Shown: positions 20,418-30,790 of the stretch, piece by piece | Numbering within the stretch: position 1 is the stretch's first letter | Layout of the letters: every line of letters begins with the position of its first letter | DNA from: Halomonas halmophila | GTDB lineage: Bacteria; Pseudomonadota; Gammaproteobacteria; Pseudomonadales; Halomonadaceae | NCBI RefSeq assembly: GCF_006540005.1 | Contig: NZ_BJOC01000017.1 | Location: 27,459 to 91,458, forward strand | Direction: 5' to 3' | Length of the DNA stretch: 64,000 nucleotides | Position numbers and translations under genes: made by a program | The notes under the pieces: generated by a model | What the model saw: the letters and a program-made list of their open reading frames with translations, nothing else | What the model was told of the DNA's origin: nothing | Databases searched by the model: none

Positions 20418-20471
20418 GTGATTCAGCGGTCGCCCCCGAACGGCGGCCGAATGCCATATGTTGTGACAGGA
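20403..20471 (+). promoter_or_regulatory. Predicted mRNA structure hiding the secA ribosome-binding site
   Basis: CTGTCAC at 20403-20409, inside the last codons of the upstream ORF, is the exact complement of GTGACAG at 20463-20469, which overlaps the secA Shine-Dalgarno ACAGGA (20466-20471). The enclosed segment folds on its own: 20427-20434 pairs with 20442-20449 (eight pairs, one G-U) around a 7-base loop. A ribosome paused at the RGPP codons (20388-20399) would cover the 5' arm and free the ribosome site, as in E. coli secM-secA. Confidence 0.5.
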
Positions 20472-20477
20472 CCCTTC

Positions 20478-23204
<2,727 letters not shown>

Positions 23205-23209
23205 CTTTC

Positions 23210-23270
23210 GCGAGAGGCGAGAGGCGAGAGGCGAGAGGCGAGAGGCGAGAGGCGAGAGGCGAGAGGCGAG
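23210..23270. repeat. Heptanucleotide tandem repeat, unit GCGAGAG (8.7 copies)
   Basis: Perfect period-7 array starting five bases after the secA stop. There are no spacers, so it is not a CRISPR. A second period-7 array of different unit begins 15 bases downstream. Long open frames run through the array on the minus strand only because the unit contains no stop. Confidence 0.97.
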
Positions 23271-23285
23271 ATACCATTGTCGACA

Positions 23286-23362
23286 CTCGAAGCTCGAAGC
23301 TCGAAGCTCGAAGCTCGAAGCCCGTAGCTCGCAACTCGAAGCCCGTAGCTCGCAACGCGCAG
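23286..23362. repeat. Heptanucleotide array, consensus CTCGAAG (11 units, with a 21-base higher-order repeat)
   Basis: Eleven consecutive heptamers: five CTCGAAG, then CCCGTAG, CTCGCAA, CTCGAAG, CCCGTAG, CTCGCAA, CGCGCAG. The series CTCGAAG-CCCGTAG-CTCGCAA occurs twice in tandem, so the array has both a 7-base and a 21-base period. It lies just before the argJ ribosome site (GAGGAGG at 23376-23382). Confidence 0.95.
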
Positions 23363-23389
23363 CTGACCAGAACATGAGGAGGCCTGAGC

Positions 23390-24619
23390 ATGGCAGTGGG
23401 GGAGGCGTATTTCCCGGACATGCCCCGTATCGAGGGGCTTCGGCTCGGCACGGCGATGTCGGGCATCAAGACCGCCAACCGGCGGGACCTGGTGGTAATC
23501 GAGGTTCCCGAAGGCGGCGCGGTGGCCGGCACCTTCACGCAGAATGCCTTCTGCGCGGCGCCGGTGACGGTCGCCAGGGAGCATCTGCAGGCATGTGCCA
23601 CCCGGGGTAGCGCGCCGCGCTACCTGGTGATCAACACCGGTAACGCCAATGCCGGCACAGGCGATGTCGGGATGCGCGATGCCCGCGCCACCTGTGCCGA
23701 GCTGGCCGGCCTGGTGGACGTCGATGAGACCTCGGTGTTGCCGTTTTCCACCGGTGTGATCGGCGAAGCTCTGCCCATGGGCCGCCTGCTGGCCGGTCTG
23801 CCCGAGGCACTGCGTGGCCTGGACGATGGCCCCCGGGGCTGGCAGGCGGCCGGCGAAGGTATCCTGACCACTGACACCCGGGCCAAGGGGGCCAGCGTGA
23901 CGCTGCCGATGGGCGACGAAACGGTCACCATCAATGGCATCAGCAAGGGCTCGGGAATGATCAAGCCGAACATGGCTACCATGCTCGGCTTCGTGGCCAC
24001 GGACGCCGATATTGCGCCGGCGGTACTCGACGAGGTGCTGCGCGAGGCCGCGGACCACTCGTTCAACTGCATTACCGTGGATGGTGATACCTCCACCAAT
24101 GATGCCTGCATGCTGATTGCCACGGGACGTGGCGCGGCAGTCCGCGATACACAGCGTCTGGCTGTCTTCCGCGAGGGATTGCAGCGCGTCATGAACGAAC
24201 TTGCCCAGGCCATCGTGCGGGATGGCGAAGGCGCGACCAAGTTCGTCACGCTGCAGGTGGACGGCGCCGTTAGCCGTGACGAAGCACTGGATGTAGCCTT
24301 CACGGTGGCGCATTCGCCGCTGGTCAAGACGGCCCTGGCGGCCAGCGACGCCAACTGGGGTCGCATTCTCGCCGCCGTGGGCCGTGCTCCGGTGGCAGAC
24401 TTCGATGTCTCGCGGGTGACCATCGACCTGGGCAGTGTCCGACTGGTCGAGCAGGGCGGGCGTGCGCCGGGTTACACCGAGGAAGCCGGCAGTGAGGTGA
24501 TGGCCCAGGAAGAGGTCGGGATCCGTATCGACCTGGCTCGCGGTCAGCGCGGGGCCACTGTGTGGACCACGGACCTGACTCGCGAGTACGTCGCCATCAA
24601 CGCCGACTATCGCACCTGA
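23390..24619 (+). CDS. argJ: Glutamate N-acetyltransferase / amino-acid acetyltransferase ArgJ
   Basis: Arginine biosynthesis: transfers acetyl from N-acetylornithine to glutamate, and in bifunctional forms also acetylates glutamate from acetyl-CoA. The 409-residue precursor self-cleaves before Thr197 in KPNMATML (Ala196/Thr197), giving alpha and beta chains. GVMAGTFTQN-type N-terminus (GGAVAGTFTQNAFCAAPV), NTGNANAGTG, STGVIGE and DGDTSTND are conserved. Synteny with secA matches Pseudomonas. A GAGGAGG site precedes the ATG by seven bases. Confidence 0.97.
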   Translation: MAVGEAYFPDMPRIEGLRLGTAMSGIKTANRRDLVVIEVPEGGAVAGTFTQNAFCAAPVTVAREHLQACATRGSAPRYLVINTGNANAGTGDVGMRDARATCAELAGLVDVDETSVLPFSTGVIGEALPMGRLLAGLPEALRGLDDGPRGWQAAGEGILTTDTRAKGASVTLPMGDETVTINGISKGSGMIKPNMATMLGFVATDADIAPAVLDEVLREAADHSFNCITVDGDTSTNDACMLIATGRGAAVRDTQRLAVFREGLQRVMNELAQAIVRDGEGATKFVTLQVDGAVSRDEALDVAFTVAHSPLVKTALAASDANWGRILAAVGRAPVADFDVSRVTIDLGSVRLVEQGGRAPGYTEEAGSEVMAQEEVGIRIDLARGQRGATVWTTDLTREYVAINADYRT

Positions 24620-24709
24620 GTGACCCGGGCGCATGCACGCCGGGCCGGCTGATAGTCGAAAGCCCCATAGCAATCCCCACCGAGCCAGGTGGCAACGTTG
24701 GATAGGTGA

Positions 24710-25666
24710 ATGAACGCAATGGTGAAAAGAAGGGTGCATGTGGCGGCTGCCGCCATCATCAGCGCCGATGGTCGTCAAGTGCTGCTGGCCCGGCGTCCCT
24801 CCAATGTGGATCAGGGCGGTCTCTGGGAGTTTCCCGGCGGCAAGCTGGCACCTTACGAGACCGGCCTCGAGGCCCTGAAGCGTGAACTGCACGAAGAACT
24901 GGGCGTGGAGATTCGTCGTGCTCAGCCGCTGATTCGTATCCATCACGAGTACGCCGACAAGCACGTGCTGCTGGATGTCTGGCAGGTACATGACTTTGCC
25001 GGCGAGCCCTTCGGGCGTGAAGGTCAGGCGGTGCGCTGGGTGCCCATGCAGGAACTGCATGGCTATCCGTTCCCGGCGGCCAACCTGCCGATCCTGCGCG
25101 CCGTCATGCTGCCGAGCGAGTATCTGATCAGTGCCGACGAGGACGATGACGACGTCTTCCTGGAGCGTCTGGAACGCGCCATGCGCGAGGACAGCGTGCG
25201 CCTGGTTCAGCTGCGCGCCAAGAACCTGGATGACGATGCCTATGTCCGCCGTGCCGAAAAGGCCCTGGCCCTGTGTCGGCGCTACGAGGCGCGGCTGATG
25301 CTCAATGGCGAGCCACATTTGCTGGAGCGGGTCGACGCCGATGGCATTCACCTGACCAGCCAGCGCTTGATGAGCCTGGAGCGTCGTCCCGTGGGTGACG
25401 ACAAGTGGCTGGCGGCCTCGACGCATGACCATGGGCAGCTGGTGCAGGCCCAGCGCATCGGCTGTGACTTCGTCACCCTGTCGCCGTTGCGCACGACTCC
25501 CTCGCACCCCGAGGTGGCGCCGATCGGTTGGCACGACTTCCAACGTCTCGTCGAGCATGCCGGCATGCCGGTCTTCGCCCTCGGGGGCATGACACGCCAT
25601 GATGCCAACCATGCGCGTGCCGTGGGCGCCCAGGGCATCGCCTCCATCCGCGACTTCTGGCGCTAG
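24710..25666 (+). CDS. Nudix (MutT-type) hydrolase fused to a thiamine-phosphate-synthase-like domain
   Basis: Two-domain protein of 318 residues. Residues 1-130 form a MutT-like Nudix domain with a complete box at 44-66 (GKLAPYETGLEALKRELHEELGV, given in one-letter code, matching GX5EX7REUXEEXGU), suggesting hydrolysis of oxidised nucleotides such as 8-oxo-dGTP. Residues 140-318 are ThiE/TenI-like: VRLVQLRAKNLDDDAYVRR, GIHLTSQRL, STHDHGQLVQA, DFVTLSPLRTTPSHP and FALGGM. This fusion occurs in the same argJ-linked place in Pseudomonas. Whether the C-terminal half makes thiamine phosphate is unknown. An ATG at 24719 is an alternative start. Confidence 0.9.
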   Translation: MNAMVKRRVHVAAAAIISADGRQVLLARRPSNVDQGGLWEFPGGKLAPYETGLEALKRELHEELGVEIRRAQPLIRIHHEYADKHVLLDVWQVHDFAGEPFGREGQAVRWVPMQELHGYPFPAANLPILRAVMLPSEYLISADEDDDDVFLERLERAMREDSVRLVQLRAKNLDDDAYVRRAEKALALCRRYEARLMLNGEPHLLERVDADGIHLTSQRLMSLERRPVGDDKWLAASTHDHGQLVQAQRIGCDFVTLSPLRTTPSHPEVAPIGWHDFQRLVEHAGMPVFALGGMTRHDANHARAVGAQGIASIRDFWR

Positions 25667-25779
25667 GCCGCACGGCCCGGGCGGCCGATCATGCAAGGAA
25701 AGCGCAAATGTTCGGGGCGGGCGATGCAGCCAGCCCCGAAACGTCTTACCATGAGCGTCCGCCGACAAGGAACGCTGAT

Positions 25780-27021
25780 ATGCTGGATCGTCTGCCACTA
25801 TTGCTCGGGTTGCGTTATGTGCGTGCCAAGCGACGCAACCACTTCATTTCCTTCATCTCTCTGACCTCCATGCTGGGCCTGACGCTGGGCGTGGCGGTGC
25901 TGATCCTGGTGCTCTCGGTGATGAACGGCTTCGACCGCGAGCTGCGAACCCGCATTCTGGGCATGGTCCCGCATACCCAGATCGAGAAACCCGCCGGCAT
26001 GACCGAGTGGCAGTCCCTGGCCGAGCGCCTGACCGAGCGCGAGCATGTCGTCGGGGCAGCTCCCTATATCCAGCAGCAGGGCATGTTTGCCGTGGATGGC
26101 CGCAACCAGGGCGCCATGGTCAACGGCATCAAGCCCGACTGGGAACGCCGGGTGTCCATCGTCGATGACCACATGACGCAGGGCAGCCTCGATGACCTGA
26201 AACCCGGCGAGTGGAATATCGTGCTGGGTTCGGCGCTGGCCCGTCAGCTGGGGGTCGGCGTGGGCGATAGCGTGACCCTGCTGGTGCCCGAGGCATCGAT
26301 CACACCGGCCGGTGTCTTCCCGCGGCTCAAGCGTTTCACCGTCAGTGGGCTCTTCAGTGTCGGTGCCGATCTGGATGCCAATCTGGCTTACGCGCATATC
26401 GAGGACATGCAGACCCTGGCGCGCATGGGAGATGCCGTGGGCGGCCTGCGTCTGGAACTGGACAACCTGTTCAAGGCCGGCAGCGTGACCCAGTCCATCG
26501 TCGATGAACTGGGGGCCGGCTATCGGGGCCTGGACTGGACCTACTCCCGCGGCAATCTCTTTCAGGCCATCCAGATGGAGAAGCGCATGATCGGCCTGCT
26601 GTTGACCGTGATCGTGGCGGTGGCAGCCTTCAATATCGTCTCGACCCTTGTCATGGTAGTCACCGACAAGCACGCCGACATCGCCATACTGCGCACCATC
26701 GGCGCCACGCCGCGCTCCATCATGGGAATCTTCATGGTCCAGGGGCTGACCATCGGCATCATGGGGATTCTCATCGGGGTCGGGCTCGGTGTGCTGCTGG
26801 CGTTGACGGTGTCGGACATCATCGCCTTCGTCGAATCGACCCTGGGGATTCACTTCCTGGATGCCGGCGTCTACTTCATCAGTGACCTGCCGTCCCAGCT
26901 GCTGTGGTCCGATGTGGGCACTATCGTGCTGGCGGCCTTCGTGCTGACCTTCCTGTCGACGCTATACCCGGCCTGGCGTGCCGCCAAGGTTCAACCCGCG
27001 GAGGTACTGCGCTATGAATGA
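25780..27021 (+). CDS. Lipoprotein-releasing ABC permease, LolC/LolE family (possibly LolF-type)
   Basis: Inner-membrane permease subunit that extracts mature lipoproteins for LolA. The ATG at 25780 gives 413 residues, preceded by AAGGA. One membrane helix is near residues 18-45 (ending VMNGFDRELR), followed by a large periplasmic domain and a C-terminal FtsX-like bundle of three helices (about 270-400). The start LGLRYVRAKRRNHFISFISLTSMLG is typical of LolC/E. Only one such permease is encoded beside lolD, whereas P. aeruginosa and E. coli have two, so the transporter may use this protein as a homodimer (LolF-type). LolD overlaps the end by 8 bases. Confidence 0.93.
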   Translation: MLDRLPLLLGLRYVRAKRRNHFISFISLTSMLGLTLGVAVLILVLSVMNGFDRELRTRILGMVPHTQIEKPAGMTEWQSLAERLTEREHVVGAAPYIQQQGMFAVDGRNQGAMVNGIKPDWERRVSIVDDHMTQGSLDDLKPGEWNIVLGSALARQLGVGVGDSVTLLVPEASITPAGVFPRLKRFTVSGLFSVGADLDANLAYAHIEDMQTLARMGDAVGGLRLELDNLFKAGSVTQSIVDELGAGYRGLDWTYSRGNLFQAIQMEKRMIGLLLTVIVAVAAFNIVSTLVMVVTDKHADIAILRTIGATPRSIMGIFMVQGLTIGIMGILIGVGLGVLLALTVSDIIAFVESTLGIHFLDAGVYFISDLPSQLLWSDVGTIVLAAFVLTFLSTLYPAWRAAKVQPAEVLRYE

Positions 27022-27739
27022 TCCAGCGAGCAAGTCCGCTGCAGCAGCGGGCGAGGTGATGCTCGAGTGCCGAGAGCTGACGCGCACTTACCGTGAAGGT
27101 CCTCATGATCTGACGGTGCTCGACTCGCTGGCGCTCAGCGTGCGGGCCGGCGAGCGGGTGGCGGTAGTCGGCAGCTCGGGTTCCGGCAAGACGACCCTGC
27201 TCAACCTGCTGGGAGGACTGGACCGCCCCAGTCACGGCGAGGTGCGGGTTGCCGGCGAGGTGCTGCACCGCATGGGCGATGCCGCCCTGGGGCGCTTTCG
27301 CAATCAGCACATCGGCTTCGTCTACCAGTTTCATCATCTGCTGGCCGAATTCACGGCCATCGAGAACGCCGCCTTGCCGCTGATCGTGCGCGGCCAACGC
27401 AAACGTGACGCCGAACAGCGTGCCATGCAGATTCTCGAGGGCGTCGGCATGCGTGAACGGGCCGACCATAAGCCGGGGGAATTGTCCGGGGGCGAGCGTC
27501 AGCGCGTGGCCATCGCCCGCGCGCTGGTAACCGATCCGAGCCTGGTGCTGATGGACGAGCCGACCGGCAATCTCGACCAGACCACGGCGGCCAGCATTCT
27601 GGCGCTGATGGACGAACTGTCTGCTTCGGCGGCCTGCGCCTTCATCATCGTCACCCATGACCCCGGCCTCGCCGCGCACCAGGACCGCGTCCTGCGTCTT
27701 GATGGCGGACGCTTGACCGATCAGGCGGTCGGCGACTGA
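27014..27739 (+). CDS. lolD: Lipoprotein-releasing ABC ATPase LolD
   Basis: ATPase of the lipoprotein release complex, 241 residues from the ATG at 27014 inside the permease end. Walker A GSSGSGKT (53-60), Q-loop in VYQFHHLL, signature LSGGERQRVAIARAL, Walker B LVLMDEPTGNLD and the switch His in VTHDP are all intact. YQFHHLL-EF is characteristic of LolD rather than FtsE or MacB. It converges on the DUF2062 gene with only 10 bases between stops. Confidence 0.96.
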   Translation: MNDPASKSAAAAGEVMLECRELTRTYREGPHDLTVLDSLALSVRAGERVAVVGSSGSGKTTLLNLLGGLDRPSHGEVRVAGEVLHRMGDAALGRFRNQHIGFVYQFHHLLAEFTAIENAALPLIVRGQRKRDAEQRAMQILEGVGMRERADHKPGELSGGERQRVAIARALVTDPSLVLMDEPTGNLDQTTAASILALMDELSASAACAFIIVTHDPGLAAHQDRVLRLDGGRLTDQAVGD

Positions 27740-27749
27740 CACACCTCTC

Positions 27750-28304
27750 TCAGGGCTCGCCAACCTCCGGCGGGCCTCCGCGACGCTTGTGCCGCCGCCG
27801 GGCGGCGCGGCGCCTCCAGCTTCTGACTACCTGCCAGCGCCACAGCAGCCGGATGACCAGACTGCCGGTCAGCCCGCAGGCGACCGCCGCGACCAGGGAG
27901 CCGAGCGCCAGTGCCGGCAGTATGTCCAACATCTGATCGGCGATCCAGCGCGTCGACAGGCCGTCAGGGGCCTGTCGCGCCGGCGCCTCCAGTAGCCAGG
28001 CCCCCAGCCGATAATTGGCATAGAAGATGAGCGGCATGGTCAATGGGTTGGTGATCCATACCAGGGCGACCGATAACGGCAGATTGGCGCGCAGTGCCCA
28101 GGCGCCCAGGGCGGCCGAGGCCATCTGGAAGGGGATCGGCAGCAGGGCGCAGAAAAGGCCCACCAGAAAGGCATTGGCCACGCTGCGTCGCGAAAGCACC
28201 CAGAGGGCCGGGTTGCCGATCCAGTGACTCATGAAGCGCAGTGAGCGTTGCCGCCTTAGCGTCTCGGGGTGGGGTAGATAGCGCTGCAGGAGTCGGCGCG
28301 GCAT
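27750..28304 (-). CDS. DUF2062 membrane protein
   Basis: 184-residue protein from the ATG at 28304 (MPRRLLQRYLPHPETLRRQRSLRF), the usual N-terminus of this family; an ATG nine codons earlier is possible. Two or three hydrophobic segments are seen: about 50-75 (AFLVGLFCALLPIPFQMASAALGAW), 80-105 (VALVWITNPLTMPLIFYANYRLG) and 135-160. The C-terminus is very basic (RRRAARRRHKRR). GLFCALLPIPFQ and ITNPLTM are the family signature. Function is unknown; the gene accompanies lol and comEC in pseudomonads. It lies divergent to comEC, with a shared 104-base control region. Confidence 0.88.
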   Translation of the reverse strand: MPRRLLQRYLPHPETLRRQRSLRFMSHWIGNPALWVLSRRSVANAFLVGLFCALLPIPFQMASAALGAWALRANLPLSVALVWITNPLTMPLIFYANYRLGAWLLEAPARQAPDGLSTRWIADQMLDILPALALGSLVAAVACGLTGSLVIRLLWRWQVVRSWRRRAARRRHKRRGGPPEVGEP

Positions 28305-28408
28305 GTCGGTAGGCTCGCGGATTCGAAACAACGTCTATTATCCATACAAGGCGTATGCCTCGCCATGGCGTCCCGCGGGCGGCACGAGGCATCGGGATCA
28401 CGCGTGTC

Positions 28409-30790
28409 ATGGATGATGGAATGCGACAGGGGTGGGCCATGCCCGTGGCGCTGGCGACGCTGGCGGGCATTCTGAGTGGCGCCCTGGCCAGTGCGAGCGT
28501 GCTGCAGCTGGTCGCTGGCCTCGGATTGGGGTGCCTGGTGCAGCGCCGCTGGCGCGCGGCGTTGCTGGCCGGACTGGTGCTGGTGGTCGCGGTGCGAGTC
28601 CTGTCGCTGATCGGCGGAGAACTGGCGCCGGGGCTGAGTCGCCAGGATGTCCGGCTCGAGGTCGAGGTGACCGCGGTCTCGCGTCAGGCGGGGATGGCAC
28701 GCCTGGACTTGAGGGTCGCGGATTGTCGACCCTTGAGCGAGGGCCTGCCGTCCTGCGAACAACTGTCGCGTCTGCGCCTGAGCGTCTATCGCGGTCCGAC
28801 GTTCGAGGTCGGGGAGCGCTGGCGACTCACGGCGAGGTTGCGGCCCCCCTCGGGGTTCGCCAACCCCGGCAGCTTCGATTATCGCGGCTGGCTGTGGCGG
28901 GAAGGCTTTCAGGCCACGGGCTATCTGCGCTCGGCGCCGGGGCCCAGGCGGCTGGCTGCGGCCCCTTTCTCACTGCACAGGCTGGCCCTGGCGCGTCTGG
29001 CGGAAGCTGACCTGGAAGCCCGCCCGGCGCGCTGGCTGGCGGCCCTGACGCTGGGCGCCGAACGCCAGTTGACCCGGGCCGACTGGGAACTGCTCAATGC
29101 CACCGGTACCACGCACCTGGTGGTCATTTCCGGCCTGCATATCGGCCTGGTGGCGACCTTCGCGTTGATTCTGTCCCGCGGACTGGCGCGTGGGCTGAGC
29201 CCAGGCCATTGGCGCATGGCGATCTGGCCATGGTGGTCGGCCGGTGTGGCGGCGACTGGCTATGCGCTGCTGGCCGGCCTCGAAGCTCCCGCCCTGCGGG
29301 CGCTGATCATGTCCCTGATCGGCCTGTGGGTCGCCAGTGGCCGCCATGCACCGGGCCCCTGGCAGGCCTGGTGGCTGGCGCTAGCGATCGTCGTACTGCT
29401 CGATCCGCTGGCCGCCTGGCGCCCCGGACTCTGGCTTTCCTTCGTGGCCGTGGCGCTGTTGATCCTGATCTGGCAGGGGCGGGCCAGGCCGCGCGGGGTG
29501 AAGGGCTGGTGCCTGGCCCTGTTGCGTACCCAGTGGCTGCTGGCGCCGGTCATGGCCGCGGCCGTCCTGCTGGCCTTCGGTCGGCTGGCCCCGGCCGCTC
29601 CCTTGATCAACCTGGTAGCGGTCCCCCTGGTCAGCAGCCTGATGGTTCCGTTGGGTCTGGCTGGCTGGTTGCTGGCCTGGGCGCCGCCGCTCTCGGCGGC
29701 CTGCTGGGCGGGGTTCGCGGTGCTCAGCGAGGCGCTAGCTGGTCTGCTGGAAGCGAGTGCTGCGATTATGCCGGTGCATGAGCCGTCGGCGTCGCAGCGT
29801 TGGCCACTGGCCCTGGGGCTGGGGCTCATCGGCCTGGTCTGGGCCTTGCCCGGTGTGGACCGGCGCTGGCGAACCCTGGCGAGTGCGCTGCTGTGTCTCG
29901 GCATCGTCTGGCCCGAGGAGCACCGCTTGCCCCCCGAGCGGCTCTGGGTGCGTGTGCATGATGTCGGCCAGGGGCAACTGGTGGAATTGCGCACCGCGGG
30001 CTACCGCCTGCTGGTGGACACCGGGCCACGTTTCGGCTCCGGCTTCATGCCCCTCGAGACGCTCTGGCCGCCCGGCCAGCATGTCGATGATGTGCTGGTC
30101 AGCCACGGCGACCGGGATCACGCCGGCGGCCTGCAGGCTCTCGAGAAAGACCATGCGGTCGCACGCTATCTGGCCCCCGCCGAGGCCGATCTGCCGGTAC
30201 GCTTTCGGGCATGCCATGCTGGACAGGCCTGGCGACGCGATGGCGTCGAGTTTCGCCTGCTGTGGCCGCCGGCCAACTTGCGCGGCATGTCGAAGAATGA
30301 TCGCTCCTGCGTGCTGCTGGTCAGCGTCGGGTCTCATCGGCTGTTGATACCCGGGGATGTCGGCCGCCGCGTGGAGCGCAGCTTCCTGCGTCAGCTGGAA
30401 GGGGGTATCGCCGTGCTGGTGGCGGGCCATCACGGCAGCCGTACCAGCTCGGGGCCGGCCCTGGTCGAGGCGTTGCGGCCCGAGATCGTGGTCTACAGTG
30501 CGGCTCTGGATGGGCGTTTCGAGCATCCGGCGGGGTCCGTGGTACGGCGTTTCCGGCGCGTCGGCAGCTGTCAGTGGAACACGGCTCAGGATGGCGCCCT
30601 GACGCTCGAACTGGGGGGATCCGGGCCGCCCCGTATCGCTGCCGCCCGCGGTTCGCCGCGTGCGCCCGGGCCTGCCATGGCCTGGCCCCGGTGGCGCAGC
30701 GGTGTCGGGCACGACTGCCTTGCGTTAGAATCCACTCCAGTGACGCCGGCTTTATCCGTGCCCCTATCCACCCGAGCGGAGACACCGTGA
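28409..30790 (+). CDS. comEC: ComEC/Rec2-family DNA uptake channel
   Basis: Large membrane protein for passage of transforming DNA strand into the cytoplasm. From the ATG at 28409 it has 793 residues (28421 also possible). The order is: N-terminal helices, an OB-like DUF4131 region (PPSGFANPGSFDYRGWLW), the ComEC competence domain with many helices (GTTHLVVISGLHIGL is the family motif), and a metallo-beta-lactamase-like C-terminus (VHDVGQGQLVELR, VSHGDRDHAGGL, GHHGSRTSSG). Its stop overlaps the msbA GTG. No pilus or comEA gene is in view, so natural competence is inference only. Confidence 0.94.
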   Translation: MDDGMRQGWAMPVALATLAGILSGALASASVLQLVAGLGLGCLVQRRWRAALLAGLVLVVAVRVLSLIGGELAPGLSRQDVRLEVEVTAVSRQAGMARLDLRVADCRPLSEGLPSCEQLSRLRLSVYRGPTFEVGERWRLTARLRPPSGFANPGSFDYRGWLWREGFQATGYLRSAPGPRRLAAAPFSLHRLALARLAEADLEARPARWLAALTLGAERQLTRADWELLNATGTTHLVVISGLHIGLVATFALILSRGLARGLSPGHWRMAIWPWWSAGVAATGYALLAGLEAPALRALIMSLIGLWVASGRHAPGPWQAWWLALAIVVLLDPLAAWRPGLWLSFVAVALLILIWQGRARPRGVKGWCLALLRTQWLLAPVMAAAVLLAFGRLAPAAPLINLVAVPLVSSLMVPLGLAGWLLAWAPPLSAACWAGFAVLSEALAGLLEASAAIMPVHEPSASQRWPLALGLGLIGLVWALPGVDRRWRTLASALLCLGIVWPEEHRLPPERLWVRVHDVGQGQLVELRTAGYRLLVDTGPRFGSGFMPLETLWPPGQHVDDVLVSHGDRDHAGGLQALEKDHAVARYLAPAEADLPVRFRACHAGQAWRRDGVEFRLLWPPANLRGMSKNDRSCVLLVSVGSHRLLIPGDVGRRVERSFLRQLEGGIAVLVAGHHGSRTSSGPALVEALRPEIVVYSAALDGRFEHPAGSVVRRFRRVGSCQWNTAQDGALTLELGGSGPPRIAAARGSPRAPGPAMAWPRWRSGVGHDCLALESTPVTPALSVPLSTRAETP

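Noticed and set aside
23210..23362. CRISPR array
   Set aside because: Repeats are 7 bases long and contiguous, with no spacers and no cas genes.
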